A stretch of 64,000 nucleotides of DNA from JBPCOI01 sp051000395 (GTDB lineage Bacteria > Actinomycetota > Actinomycetes > Mycobacteriales > Jatrophihabitantaceae). Within the stretch, counting starts at the first letter, position 1, and each line of letters begins with the position of its first letter. The stretch covers positions 6,826-70,825 of the forward strand of contig JBPCOI010000035.1 of assembly GCA_051000395.1 (NCBI GenBank). The letters run 5' to 3'. The position numbers and the translations under genes were made by a program. The notes beneath the pieces are model-generated. The model was given only the letters and a program-made list of their open reading frames with translations. It did not search any database and had not been told where the DNA came from. Positions 49,987 through 59,835 of this stretch are shown here, in pieces.

Positions 49987-52430
49987 GTGGCACCTCCGAC
50001 CGGATCGATCCCGATCTGCGGGGCGGCCGATGCGGCCAGCGTGACGAGCGCGCCGGAGGACGCGCCGAGGGTGGCACGCACCGCGCAGCCACGGGCGTTC
50101 GTCGGCACCCAGACCACCCGATCGGGCAGCTGCCCGAGCACGACGGGGAGCACCAGGGTGCCCTGCGCCGTGCCGATCGCGACGTAGTCCCCCTCCTCGA
50201 CGCCGATCTCTGCGGCGCTCGGTGCGCTGAGCACCGCGCGGGCCGGTTTGGCCGTGCCGGCCAGGTTCTCGTCGCCGTCCTGCAGGAGTCCGGCGTCGAG
50301 CAGCTCGTGCCAGGTGGCCAGCAGGGCCTGCCCCGCCGCGGGGACGGGCGGGATGAGCGCGGGCTCGCGCGGCGCCCGTTCCCGCGTGGCCGTGGTACCC
50401 AGCGCGACTAGCTCGTCACGCGCCGAGGCGACCGTGCGCAGGCCGAGGCGCACGTCCAGTTCCTCGGCCAGGGCGTCGAGCACCTGCCCGTCGCTCAGCG
50501 CGCCGGAGTCCAGCGTGCGCTCGAACGGCCGGCGCCGTCCTTCCCAGGTCACGTACCGGCCGGCCTTCTCGGCGGCGGCCGCGACCGGCAGCACCACGTC
50601 GGCACGCGCGGTGACGGCCGAGGCGCGGATCTCCAGGCTGACGACGAACCCGGCGCGCTCGAGCGCCTGCGCGGCCAGGGCCGGGTCCGCCACGTCGCGC
50701 GGATCGACCGCGCCGATCACCAAGGCGGCGAGCGAGCCCTCCGCGGCCGCGCGGAGGATGGCGTCGATGTCGCGCCCAGGCGCTTGCGGCAGCTCGGCGC
50801 TCCAGATCGCCTCGACCTCGGCGCGTGCCGCGGCGTCGGCCACCGCCCGTCCGCCGGGAAGCAGCGTGGGCAGCGCACCGGCGTCCACGGCGCCGCGCTC
50901 GCCCGCGCGACGGGGGATCCAGGCCACCCTCGCGCCGGTGCGCTCGGCCAGCGCCGCTACCGCGCTCAGCGCGCCGGGGATGCTCGCCAGGCGTTCGCCG
51001 GCGAGGATGACCGCACCGGGCCTGCCGAGGGCCTCGGCCACGGCGCGTCCGAGACCCTCCAGCGCGGCGGCCTCCCCGCCCGGCAGCGTCTCGATCACGG
51101 TGGCGCCGAGCTTGCGCGAACCGTGCGAGGCCAGCGGCGCGATCGTCCAGAGCCGGGTGTTGCCCGCGCGTGCGGCCTTGTGCAGGCGCAGGAACACGAT
51201 CGGGGACTCCTCCTCGGGCTCGAAGCCGGCGAGCAGGACGGCCGGCGCCGACTCGAGCGAGTCGTAGCTGACGTGCTGCGGTGTCGCCCCGGCGACGTGC
51301 GAGCCCAGGAAGGCGAGCTCCTCGGCGCTGACCGGGCGGGTCCGCGCGTCGATGTCGTTGGTGCCCAGCGCGACCCGGGCGAACTTCGCGTACGCGTACG
51401 CGTCCTCTTCGGTGAGCCGCCCACCGGGCAGCACCCCGACGCCGCCACGGTCGATCGCCTCGCGCAGGCCCGTGGCGGCCCGCTCGAGCGCGGCGGGCCA
51501 GCTCGTCTCGACCAACTCCCCCGAACCGTTGCGCACGAGCGGGGCGACGAGCCGGTCGGCCTGGGTGGCGTAGCGGAATGCCCACCGGCCCTTGTCGCAG
51601 TTCCACTCCTCGTTCACCTGCGGGTCGTTGCCGGCCATCCGCCGGGTGACCTTGCCGCGACGCCAGTCGGTGCGCTGCGCACAGCCCGACGCGCAGTGCT
51701 CGCAGACCGAGTCGGTGGACCGCAGGTCGAACGGGCGGGCCCGGAAGCGGTAGGACGCGCCAGTGAGAGCGCCGACCGGGCAGATCTGCACGGTGTTGCC
51801 GGAGTAGTAGGACTCGAACGGCACCTCGGTGGACGTGCCGACCTGCTGGTCGGCGCCGCGTTCGAGCAGGTCGATGAACGGGTCCCCCGCGATCTGCTCG
51901 GAGAATCGGGTACAGCGCTGGCAGAGCACGCACCGCTCGCGGTCGAGCAGCACGTTGGACGAGATCGCGATCGGCTTCGGGAAGGTGCGCTTGGTCTCGT
52001 AGAAGCGGGAGTCGGCGCGGCCGTTGCTCATCGCCTGGTTCTGCAGCGGGCACTCGCCCCCCTTGTCGCAGATCGGGCAGTCCAGCGGATGGTTGATGAG
52101 CAGCATCTCCATCACGCCCTGCTGCGCCTTGTCCGCGACGACCGACGTGAGCTGCGTCTTGACGACCATGCCGGGCATCACGGTGGTGGTACACGACGCG
52201 GCGGGCTTGGGCATTCCGCGCCCGTTGCCCATGTCGGTGACCTCGACGAGGCACTGCCGGCACGCCCCCGCGGGGTCGAGCAGCGGATGGTCGCAGAAGC
52301 GCGGGATCTGGATGCCCAGCTGCTCGGCCGCGCGGATCAGCAACGTGCCCTTCGGCACGGAGATCTCCAGACCGTCGATGCTGACGGTGACGAGATCCTC
52401 CTTGGCGGGAGCGTCCTGAGGCGAGCTCAT
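49983..52430 (-). CDS. nuoG: NADH-quinone oxidoreductase subunit G
   Basis: An 815-residue subunit with the N-terminal [2Fe-2S] and [4Fe-4S] clusters (CRQCLVEV, CPICDKGGECPLQ, CVLCQRCTRF) and a molybdopterin-oxidoreductase-like domain that begins with CEHCASGC. ATG 52430 gives MSSPQDAPAKEDLVTVSIDG. It overlaps nuoF and nuoH by four bases each. The longer frame upstream of this start is antisense-like nuoF sequence. Confidence 0.96.
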   Translation of the reverse strand: MSSPQDAPAKEDLVTVSIDGLEISVPKGTLLIRAAEQLGIQIPRFCDHPLLDPAGACRQCLVEVTDMGNGRGMPKPAASCTTTVMPGMVVKTQLTSVVADKAQQGVMEMLLINHPLDCPICDKGGECPLQNQAMSNGRADSRFYETKRTFPKPIAISSNVLLDRERCVLCQRCTRFSEQIAGDPFIDLLERGADQQVGTSTEVPFESYYSGNTVQICPVGALTGASYRFRARPFDLRSTDSVCEHCASGCAQRTDWRRGKVTRRMAGNDPQVNEEWNCDKGRWAFRYATQADRLVAPLVRNGSGELVETSWPAALERAATGLREAIDRGGVGVLPGGRLTEEDAYAYAKFARVALGTNDIDARTRPVSAEELAFLGSHVAGATPQHVSYDSLESAPAVLLAGFEPEEESPIVFLRLHKAARAGNTRLWTIAPLASHGSRKLGATVIETLPGGEAAALEGLGRAVAEALGRPGAVILAGERLASIPGALSAVAALAERTGARVAWIPRRAGERGAVDAGALPTLLPGGRAVADAAARAEVEAIWSAELPQAPGRDIDAILRAAAEGSLAALVIGAVDPRDVADPALAAQALERAGFVVSLEIRASAVTARADVVLPVAAAAEKAGRYVTWEGRRRPFERTLDSGALSDGQVLDALAEELDVRLGLRTVASARDELVALGTTATRERAPREPALIPPVPAAGQALLATWHELLDAGLLQDGDENLAGTAKPARAVLSAPSAAEIGVEEGDYVAIGTAQGTLVLPVVLGQLPDRVVWVPTNARGCAVRATLGASSGALVTLAASAAPQIGIDPVGGAT

Positions 52431-53728
52431 CGGGCTCCTGCCAGCTCGCGGGCACCGGCGAACGGGCAGCCCTTGGCCTCGACGTGGGCGCGGTACTCGT
52501 CCTCGAAGTACTTGATCGAGGAGCTCACCGGGCTGGTCGCGCCGTCGCCGAGCGCGCAGAACGCGCGGCCGAGGATGTTGTCGGACAGGTCGAGCAGCGT
52601 CGCCATGTCCTCGACCGTTCCCTCGCCGTTCTCCAGCCGCTCGTAGATTCCGACGTACCAGTAGGTGCCCTCGCGGCACGGCGTGCACTTGCCGCAGGAC
52701 TCGTGGGCGTAGAACTCGCTCCACTTCTTCACCGCGCGGACCACGCAGTCGTCCTCGTCGAAGATCATCAGCGCGGACGTCCCGTTCATCGAGCCGGCCT
52801 TGACCGCCGAGTCGAAGTCCAGCGCGACGTCGAGGTGCTCGCGGGTGAACATCGGCGTGGACGAGCCGCCGGGCGTCCAGAACTTCAGCTCCTTGCCCCG
52901 GCTCATCCCGCCGGCCAGCTCGAGCAGCTCGCGCAGCTTCGTGCCCCTCGGCGCCTCGTACTGGCCCGGGTTGCTCACCCGCCCCGACAGCGAGTACATG
53001 CACGGGCCCGGCGAGCCCTCGGGACCCATCAGCTTGAACCAGTCCGAGCCGCCCAGCACGATGTAGGGCACGCTCGCCAGCGTGCCGACGTTGTTCACCA
53101 CGGTCGGCGCGTCGTAGAGGCCGTTGGTCGCGGGGAAGGGCGGCTTGAGGCGCGGCTGGCCGCGGCGGCCCTCCAGCGAGTCGAGCAGCGCGGTCTCCTC
53201 CCCGCAGATGTAGGCGCCTGCGCCGCCGTGCACGGTGATCTCGATGTCCGTGCCGGTGCCGAGGATGTTGCTGCCGACGTAGCCGCGCGCCCGGGCCTGC
53301 TCGACGGCTGCGGTGACCCGACGGATCGCGTGGACCGCCTCGCCGCGGATGTAGACGAACGCGTGCTCGGCGCGCACCGCGTAGCAGGCGATGAGGATGC
53401 CCTCGATCATCGAGTGCGGGTCGTTCATCATCAACGGCAGGTCGCGGCAGGTCCCGGGCTCGCCCTCGTCGGCGTTGACCACGACGTAGTGCGCCTTGGC
53501 GGCCTCGCCGTCCTTCGCCTGCGGGATGAACTGCCACTTCATGCCGGTGGGGAAGCCCGCGCCGCCACGCCCGCGCAGGTTGGAGTCCTTGACCAGGGCG
53601 ATCAGCTCGTCGGGCTGCATGCGCAGGGCCTTGCGCAGGCCGGCGTAGCCGTCCAGGCGTTCGTAGTTCTCGATCTTCCACGGCTGGTCGGTGCCGAACC
53701 TTTTTGTCAGGACCGGGGTGAGGTTCAC
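52427..53728 (-). CDS. nuoF: NADH-quinone oxidoreductase subunit F
   Basis: A 433-residue NADH-oxidising subunit. The FMN/NADH motif GRGGAGFPTG lies at about residue 52, GGAGAYICGEETALL at about 165 and the [4Fe-4S] motif ESCGKCTPCREG at about 345. GTG 53728 overlaps the nuoE stop (GTGA) and gives MNLTPVLTKRFG. Confidence 0.97.
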   Translation of the reverse strand: MNLTPVLTKRFGTDQPWKIENYERLDGYAGLRKALRMQPDELIALVKDSNLRGRGGAGFPTGMKWQFIPQAKDGEAAKAHYVVVNADEGEPGTCRDLPLMMNDPHSMIEGILIACYAVRAEHAFVYIRGEAVHAIRRVTAAVEQARARGYVGSNILGTGTDIEITVHGGAGAYICGEETALLDSLEGRRGQPRLKPPFPATNGLYDAPTVVNNVGTLASVPYIVLGGSDWFKLMGPEGSPGPCMYSLSGRVSNPGQYEAPRGTKLRELLELAGGMSRGKELKFWTPGGSSTPMFTREHLDVALDFDSAVKAGSMNGTSALMIFDEDDCVVRAVKKWSEFYAHESCGKCTPCREGTYWYVGIYERLENGEGTVEDMATLLDLSDNILGRAFCALGDGATSPVSSSIKYFEDEYRAHVEAKGCPFAGARELAGAR

Positions 53729-54666
53729 GTCGCCGCCTTGCCGTTGCCGCGCTTGCGAGCACCCGGCTCGCTCGGGTGCGCGTCGTCGGACTCGGCCGTC
53801 TGCAGCGGCGCGTCGTGCGAGCTGGTGGGCTGCTCGGAGACCGGCGGGCTCTGCTCGCTCGAGTCGTCCTGCTCGGCGGACGCGGCATAGGACGGCGCGG
53901 TGTCGCCGCGCTCGAGCGCCAGCTTGACGCCGACCTCGGTCGCGATCCCTGCGCTCACCGCGTCCTGCGCCAGCGACTGCTCGTCGAAGAAGCCGGCGAT
54001 CTGCCGCTCGATCTGGGCGAAGGAGCACAGCGGCGCGCCGCGACTGGGTTCCGGACTGTCACCGGAGCGCAGCCGGCTGACCAGGTTGCGCGCGCTGCCG
54101 ACCGTCTGGTTGTCGAAGAACTCGTAGTTGACGGTAACGACGGGCGCGTAGTCGCAGGCGGCCAGGCACTCGGCGTGTTCGAGGGTGATCATGCCGTCGG
54201 CCGTGGTCTGTCCCCCGGCGGCTACCCCTGCGCTGCCGTGGGCACCACCACCGTTGCCGATGCCGAGGCTGTCCTCGAGCGCCGCGAAGATCTCGTCGCC
54301 GCCGAGCATCGCGCACAGGGTGTTCGTGCAGACGCTGACGAGGTACTCACCGGTCGGGCTGCGCTTGTACATCGTGTAGAACGTCGCGACGGCAGCCACC
54401 TGCGCCTTCGTCAGCTCGAGGGTCTCGGCGCAGAACGCGATGCCGTCGGTGGTGACGTAGCCCTGCACGGACTGGACGAGGTGCAGCATCGGCAGCAGCG
54501 CCGAGCGGGCCTGCCCCGCGGGGTAGCGGGCGATGATCTGCGCTGCCTCCGCACGCGTGCGCTCGTCGAACACGCCCGGGTCACCAGGACGGTCGAGGTT
54601 GATCAGGGATGTGCGGAAGTTGACGACCGGGGGGTTCGCGGACGGGACTCGGATGGGCACGCTCAC
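53725..54666 (-). CDS. nuoE: NADH-quinone oxidoreductase subunit E with extended tail
   Basis: A 313-residue [2Fe-2S] subunit. Cluster ligands are in VCTNTLCAMLGG and ECLAACDYAP. The usual length is 160-250 residues; the last 70 residues here are a polar Ser/Glu/Pro-rich tail ending in a basic GARKRGNGKAAT. Overlaps nuoD and nuoF by four bases each. Confidence 0.95.
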   Translation of the reverse strand: MSVPIRVPSANPPVVNFRTSLINLDRPGDPGVFDERTRAEAAQIIARYPAGQARSALLPMLHLVQSVQGYVTTDGIAFCAETLELTKAQVAAVATFYTMYKRSPTGEYLVSVCTNTLCAMLGGDEIFAALEDSLGIGNGGGAHGSAGVAAGGQTTADGMITLEHAECLAACDYAPVVTVNYEFFDNQTVGSARNLVSRLRSGDSPEPSRGAPLCSFAQIERQIAGFFDEQSLAQDAVSAGIATEVGVKLALERGDTAPSYAASAEQDDSSEQSPPVSEQPTSSHDAPLQTAESDDAHPSEPGARKRGNGKAAT

Positions 54667-55979
54667 CGGTCACACCCGCCCATCACGGGGTCGATGGAGG
54701 CGACGGAGGCGATCACGTCGGCGACCAGGCCGCCGATCGACATCGCCGCGACGCCCTGCAGGTTGATGAACGACGGCTCGCGGAAGTGCACGCGGTAGGG
54801 CCGGGTGCCGCCGTCGCTGACGATGTGTGCGCCCAGCTCGCCACGGGGCGACTCGACGGTCTGGTAGACCTGCCCGGGCGGCACGCGGAAGCCTTCGGTG
54901 ACCAGCTTGAAGTGGTGGATCAGCGACTCCATCGAGGAGTTCATGATGTGCTGCACGTGCTCGAGGGAGTTGCCCATGCCGTCCGGGCCGAGGCTCAGCT
55001 TCGCCGGCCACGCGATCTTCGGGTCGTCGATGACCGTGGGGCCCGGTTCGAGCCGGTCGAGCACCTGCTCGACGATCTTCAGCGACTCCCACATCTCCGC
55101 CACGCGCACCACGAAGCGTGACCAGCTGTCGCCGCGGTCGTCGGTGGGTACCTCGAAGTCGAAGGTCTCGTAGCCGAGGTAGGGCTCGGTCTTGCGCAGG
55201 TCCCACGGCAGCCCCGCGGCGCGCAACAGCGGTCCGGTGATGCCCAGCGCGATGCAGCCCTCCACCCCGATCCAGCCGACGTCCTTGAGCCGGTTGACCC
55301 AGATCGGCTGTCCGGTGAGCAGCCGATCGACGCCGACCAGCTCCTCGCGCATCTCCTTGATCCAGCCGCGGATCGCCTCGTCGTAGCCGTCGGGCAGGTC
55401 CTGCGCGATGCCACCGGGGCGGATGTAGGCGTGGTTCATCCGCAGGCCGGTGATCAGCTCGAAGATGTCCAGGCAGCGCTCGCGGGCCCGGAAACCGTTC
55501 GTCATGGCCGTCAGCGCGCCCAGTTCCATGCCGCCGGTGGCCAGCCACACCCAGTGCGAGGCAAGACGGTTGATCTCCATCATCAGCACCCGGATCAGCT
55601 GGGCCCGAGCCGGCACGGTGACACCGAGCAGCCGCTCGACCCCCATGCAGTAGACGGTTTCGTTGAAGAACGGCGACAGGTAGTCGGCGCGGGTCAGGAA
55701 CGTCACGCCCTGCGTCCAGGTGCGGTACTCGGTGTTCTTCTCGATCCCGGTGTGCAGGTACCCGACCACGACTCGCGCGTCGGTGACGGTCTCGCCCTCG
55801 AGCTCGAGCACCAGGCGCAGCACGCCGTGCGTGGACGGGTGCTGCGGGCCCATGTTGAGCACGATGCGTTCGTCACTGATCGGGTCGCCGCCGAGCACCT
55901 GGTCCCAGTCGCCGCCAGTGAGGTTGTAGACGCGGCCCTCGGTCGTCGCCCGCGACGGGGCGTAGTTCTCGTAACTCAT
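54663..55979 (-). CDS. nuoD: NADH-quinone oxidoreductase subunit D
   Basis: A 438-residue 49-kDa-type subunit that lines the quinone site. NMGPQHPSTHGVLRLVLELEGE near residue 40 and YLHTGIEKNTEYRTW carry the quinone-site His/Tyr region. PVMGGCDR at the end is the standard C-terminus. It lies 73 bases after nuoC. Confidence 0.97.
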   Translation of the reverse strand: MSYENYAPSRATTEGRVYNLTGGDWDQVLGGDPISDERIVLNMGPQHPSTHGVLRLVLELEGETVTDARVVVGYLHTGIEKNTEYRTWTQGVTFLTRADYLSPFFNETVYCMGVERLLGVTVPARAQLIRVLMMEINRLASHWVWLATGGMELGALTAMTNGFRARERCLDIFELITGLRMNHAYIRPGGIAQDLPDGYDEAIRGWIKEMREELVGVDRLLTGQPIWVNRLKDVGWIGVEGCIALGITGPLLRAAGLPWDLRKTEPYLGYETFDFEVPTDDRGDSWSRFVVRVAEMWESLKIVEQVLDRLEPGPTVIDDPKIAWPAKLSLGPDGMGNSLEHVQHIMNSSMESLIHHFKLVTEGFRVPPGQVYQTVESPRGELGAHIVSDGGTRPYRVHFREPSFINLQGVAAMSIGGLVADVIASVASIDPVMGGCDR

Positions 55980-56052
55980 GAGCGTCTCGCAGCCACTGCG
56001 GTCGAGGTCCCGGCGCAGTCACGAACCCCAGCGCATGACGTCGTGGGGTGGC

Positions 56053-56844
56053 TCACCGGTAGGCCCGCCTCTCGTCGGGCGGCGGGATCGTGGCGCCCTT
56101 GTACTGCACCGCGATTCCGCCGAGGGGATAGTCCTTGCGTTGTGGGAAGCCGTCCCAGTCGTCGGGCATCAGGATCCGGGTCAGCGCCGGGTGTCCGTCG
56201 AAGATGATGCCGAACATGTCGTAGGTCTCGCGTTCCTGCCAGTCGGTGCCCGGATAGAGCGCCGTGACCGATGCGACGTGCGGGTCGGCCACGCTGAGCG
56301 AGACCTCCAGGCGGATGCGGCGCCGGTAGGTCATCGAGGTCAGGTTGTAGACGGCGTGCAGCCGCGCGGCCGCTTCGTCCTTCGGGTTGTAGTAGTCGAC
56401 GCCCGACACGCTCGAGCACAGCTCGAAACGCAGGTTCGGGTCGTTGCGCAACGCGGTCGCGATACCGAGCAGGTGCTCGCGCGCAACGTGCAGCGTGAGC
56501 TCACCGCGGTCGACGACCACCTTCCAGACGGCCTCGTCGTATCGCCGGTAGGCCGCGGCGAGGGCGTCGACGACCTCGTCGAAATAGCCGCCGTAGGGAC
56601 GCTCGGCAGCCGGTGGTACCCACGGCTCGCGAACCAACCCGCCGAAGCCGGACGTGTCGCCCGCGTCGCTGACCCCGAACATCCCGTGCCGCTCGACGCC
56701 GTACGGGCTGTCGCCGCCCTCGGCAGCTTCGAGCACGCTGGGCACCGCGCCCTTGTTCTGCGAGATCGTGGACCGCTCCATGTCGGCGGCCCCCTGCTCG
56801 GGCGCGGCGTCCTCGGGAACCGGACGTTCCACCGGGCCGCCCAT
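56053..56844 (-). CDS. nuoC: NADH-quinone oxidoreductase subunit C
   Basis: A 263-residue 30-kDa-type subunit. The family signature is ERETYDMFGIIFDGHPALTR at about residue 205, followed by ILMPDDWDGFPQRKDYPLGG. The first 80 residues are a polar extension common in actinobacteria. It lies 73 bases downstream of nuoB. Confidence 0.96.
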   Translation of the reverse strand: MGGPVERPVPEDAAPEQGAADMERSTISQNKGAVPSVLEAAEGGDSPYGVERHGMFGVSDAGDTSGFGGLVREPWVPPAAERPYGGYFDEVVDALAAAYRRYDEAVWKVVVDRGELTLHVAREHLLGIATALRNDPNLRFELCSSVSGVDYYNPKDEAAARLHAVYNLTSMTYRRRIRLEVSLSVADPHVASVTALYPGTDWQERETYDMFGIIFDGHPALTRILMPDDWDGFPQRKDYPLGGIAVQYKGATIPPPDERRAYR

Positions 56845-56917
56845 TACCGAGCCCGCTTGCGGTCAGGCGGCAACGCCTCGACTGGACGACGCGACATCAT
56901 GACTGCAGGGTCCCGGC

Positions 56918-57457
56918 TCATCGCGAATACCTCTGGCTGGACGGGACGAGCTCGACGCGCTGGCCCTCCAGTCGAGCCGCGCGCTTGGGGCCGAGCGGCT
57001 CATTCATGATCTTGTGATGCAGCTTGAGGACGGCGTCGATGAGCATCTCCGGGCGCGGCGGGCAGCCGGGCAGGTACATGTCCACCGGCACCACGTGATC
57101 GACGCCCTGCACCACCGCGTAGTTGTTGAACATCCCGCCCGAGGACGCGCACACGCCCATGGCCAGCACCCACCGCGGTTCTGGCATCTGGTCGTAGATC
57201 TGGCGCAGCACCGGGGCCATCTTCTGGCTGACCCGGCCCGCCACGATCATCAGGTCGGCCTGCCGCGGCGAGGGACGGAACACCTCCATGCCGAAGCGCG
57301 CGGAGTCGAAACGCGGGGCACCGAAGGTCATCATCTCGATGGCGCAGCAGGCCAGGCCGAACGTGGCCGGCCACAGCGAGGACTTGCGGGTCCAGTTCAC
57401 CAGCTTCTCGATGCTGGCGAGCAGGACGCCGTCGGGCAGCTTCTCCTCTAGGCCCAC
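56918..57457 (-). CDS. nuoB: NADH-quinone oxidoreductase subunit B
   Basis: A 179-residue subunit that holds the last cluster N2. Ligands are in LACCAIEM, VCASSGGMFNNY and PGCPPRPE. GTG 57457 gives MGLEEKLPDGVLL. It follows nuoA by eight bases. Confidence 0.97.
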   Translation of the reverse strand: MGLEEKLPDGVLLASIEKLVNWTRKSSLWPATFGLACCAIEMMTFGAPRFDSARFGMEVFRPSPRQADLMIVAGRVSQKMAPVLRQIYDQMPEPRWVLAMGVCASSGGMFNNYAVVQGVDHVVPVDMYLPGCPPRPEMLIDAVLKLHHKIMNEPLGPKRAARLEGQRVELVPSSQRYSR

Positions 57458-57465
57458 GCCGGTCC

Positions 57466-57828
57466 TCAGTCCCAGTCCAGCCCGCCGCGCCGCCAGACAT
57501 AGGCGTAGGCGACGAACACGGTCACGATGAACAGGATGATCTCGACCAGCCCGAACAGCCCCAGCGCCTTGTTCGCGACGGCGTACGGGTACAGGAAGAT
57601 GATCTCGATGTCGAAGACGATGAACAGCATCGCGGTCAGGAAGTACTTGATGGGAAAGCGGTTCGGTCCGAGCGGCTGCGGCGTCGGTTCGATGCCGCAC
57701 TCGTAATAGTCCAGCTTCGCGCGGTTGTAGCGCCGCGGGCCGGTGAACGGTGCGATCACGACGGAGAACGTCGCGAAGCCCAGTGCCAGCACGAACAGCA
57801 GCACGATAGGCAGGTACGGCGCGAGCAT
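57466..57828 (-). CDS. nuoA: NADH-quinone oxidoreductase subunit A
   Basis: A 120-residue membrane subunit with three helices. The conserved loop YECGIEPTPQPLG carries the Cys that faces the quinone site. It is the first gene of the nuo operon; the 67 bases before it should hold the promoter or a junction from the reductase gene transcribed the same way. Confidence 0.97.
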   Translation of the reverse strand: MLAPYLPIVLLFVLALGFATFSVVIAPFTGPRRYNRAKLDYYECGIEPTPQPLGPNRFPIKYFLTAMLFIVFDIEIIFLYPYAVANKALGLFGLVEIILFIVTVFVAYAYVWRRGGLDWD

Positions 57829-57894
57829 GGCTGCTGTTCCCCTTTCCCTCGTGCGGAGTTCGTGCGCGGTGCCAGGCTAGTAGGTGCGGCCCGA

Positions 57895-59211
57895 TCAGCG
57901 GAGCGCCGGGGTGACGCGCGTCAGGACGTTGATGACGCGGTCGGAGACGTCGCCGTCGTGCGGGTCGGTGAGGTTGGCGAGCAGCTTGAGCACGAAGCGC
58001 ATCAGGGCGGGATGCGGCAGGCCGTGCCGGGTGCATGCCTGCATCACCTTCGGGTTGCCGATCAGCTTCACGAACGCGCCGCCGAGGCGGTAGTACGCGC
58101 CCCACTCCTGCTGCATCCGAGCCGGGTAGGCCTGCAGGGCACGCTCGCGGGCCGGTCCCTGCGGACGCCCGAGCGCCTGCACGACGGCCTCGGCCGCGAA
58201 CCTGGCGGACTCCATCGCGTACGGGATGCCCTCGCCGTTGAACGGGTTCACCGAACCGCCGCAGTCCCCGACGAGCAGCATGCCTCGCAGGTAGTGCGGG
58301 GTGCGGTTGAAGCCCATCGGCAGCGCGGCGCCGCGGGTGGGGCAGGTGGCGTTCTGCTCGCGCAGCCCCCACTCGGCAGGCGTGTTGTCCAGCCACGAGG
58401 TCAGCATCGCCCGGTAGTCGGTGCGTCCCGAGCCGGCACCTGCGCTCAGCACGCCGAGGCCGGCATTGACCGTCCCGTCACCCATGCCGAAGATCCAGCC
58501 GTAACCGGGCAGCAGATCGGACTCGTTCGGCCTGCCGTCCCACAGTTCCAGCCACGACTCGAGGTAGTCGTCGTGGGTCTTGGGACTGGTGTAGTAGCGG
58601 CGGACCGCGACGCCGAGGGGACGCTTGTCGTTGCGGTGCACCCCGAGGCACTGCGCCATCTTGCCGCTGACGCCCTCGCAGGTGAGCACCAGTGGGGCCC
58701 GGAACTCGACCGGCGCCTTGTCGCCGGTGCGGCCGCTGACGCCGACGACCCGGCCGCTGGGGTCGAGGATCGGCTCGGTGATCGTGGTCTGCTCGTGCAG
58801 GCGGGCGCCGGCCTTGACGGCGTGCCGGGCGAGCAGGTCGTCGAGGTCGGCACGCGGGCGGACCAGGCCGTAGTCGGGAAAGCTGGTCAGCTCGGGCCAG
58901 TCGAGGTGCAGTCGCTGGCCACCGCCGATCACGCGCAGGCCGCGGTTGTGCAGCCACCCGGCCCGCTGGCTGACGTCGATGCCCAGCTCGAGCAGCGCCC
59001 GCGTGCCACGCGGGGTCAGCCCATCGCCGCAGACCTTCTCGCGGGGGAACGTCGTCTTCTCCAGCAGCGCGACGTCCAGGCCAGCGGTGGCCAGCCAGTA
59101 GGCGGCACTGCTGCCCGCGGGTCCGGCGCCGACCACGACCACGTCGGCATCGTGCCGGTGCCCGTGCGGGAGGCTGGCGTCGGGACGGACGGCGGTGCTC
59201 GGCGCTGTCAT
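57895..59211 (-). CDS. FAD-dependent geranylgeranyl reductase family protein (MenJ-like)
   Basis: A 438-residue flavoprotein. The FAD motif VVVGAGPAGSSAAYWLA lies near residue 25, CGDGLTPRG follows the first domain, and GDCGGSVNPFNGEGIPYA near residue 310 is the family signature. In mycobacteria MenJ (Rv0561c) reduces one isoprene unit of menaquinone, so the place next to nuoA supports this role. I chose ATG 59211 (GGGAG ten bases upstream); an ATG at 59268 adds 19 residues. Confidence 0.88.
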   Translation of the reverse strand: MTAPSTAVRPDASLPHGHRHDADVVVVGAGPAGSSAAYWLATAGLDVALLEKTTFPREKVCGDGLTPRGTRALLELGIDVSQRAGWLHNRGLRVIGGGQRLHLDWPELTSFPDYGLVRPRADLDDLLARHAVKAGARLHEQTTITEPILDPSGRVVGVSGRTGDKAPVEFRAPLVLTCEGVSGKMAQCLGVHRNDKRPLGVAVRRYYTSPKTHDDYLESWLELWDGRPNESDLLPGYGWIFGMGDGTVNAGLGVLSAGAGSGRTDYRAMLTSWLDNTPAEWGLREQNATCPTRGAALPMGFNRTPHYLRGMLLVGDCGGSVNPFNGEGIPYAMESARFAAEAVVQALGRPQGPARERALQAYPARMQQEWGAYYRLGGAFVKLIGNPKVMQACTRHGLPHPALMRFVLKLLANLTDPHDGDVSDRVINVLTRVTPALR

Positions 59212-59434
59212 CCGCACGCTCCCGTCTCCCCTTGCAGCCTGGCTGAGCGACCTTGTGAAAGCCTTCACGAGCTGTTCGTTCCGAGTCTAGGCGCTTGCCA
59301 TGCGCCGCACATCAGCTGCCCGGCGGGGTTCGCTGGCGCCGGGCACTGCGGTGATCGCGCCGTCTGTCATCGGGCGGCGGCGGGTGGGGGTGGCTCGTGC
59401 CGTCCGTGGCGTCCCCGCCCGAACGGGCGAGCGC

Positions 59435-59809
59435 TCAGCGCACGGCGAGCAGGTCGATGACGAAGATCAGCGTCTTGCCGGAGAGCCGGTGCCCGCCGCC
59501 CGCCGGCCCGTACGCCTTCTCCGGCGGGATGGTCAGGTGGCGGCGGCCGCCGACCTTCATGCCGGGGATGCCCTCCTGCCAACCCTGGATCAGGCCACGC
59601 AGCGGGAACTCGACGGACGCGCCGCGGTTCCAGGACGCGTCGAACTCCTCGCCGTTGTGGAACTCGACGCCGACGTAATGCACCTCGACCGTGTCGCCGG
59701 CCTTGGCCTCGGCGCCCTCGCCGACGACGATGTCCTCGATCGTCAGCTCTGCCGGCGGCTGTCCGCCGGGATGCTCGATCATGGGCTTCTCAAGGGGCAT
59801 ACCGTCCAT
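59435..59809 (-). CDS. FKBP-type peptidyl-prolyl cis-trans isomerase
   Basis: A 124-residue cytoplasmic FKBP. Core motifs are VEVHYVGVEFHNGEEFDASW, FPLRGLIQGWQEGIPGMKVG and the C-terminal LIFVIDLLAV. Active-site aromatic and Asp residues are kept. Start could be ATG 59809 or an ATG nine bases later. It catalyses proline isomerisation in folding. Confidence 0.95.
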   Translation of the reverse strand: MDGMPLEKPMIEHPGGQPPAELTIEDIVVGEGAEAKAGDTVEVHYVGVEFHNGEEFDASWNRGASVEFPLRGLIQGWQEGIPGMKVGGRRHLTIPPEKAYGPAGGGHRLSGKTLIFVIDLLAVR

Positions 59810-59835
59810 CAAACACGACGTGGCACGGTGGCCGC

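Noticed and set aside
52431..53888. Long N-terminal extension of the nuoG frame
   Set aside because: The frame is open but overlaps nuoF on the same strand in another frame and reads as Arg/Pro/Ala-rich sequence. The conserved NuoG start at 52430 has the usual four-base overlap with nuoF.
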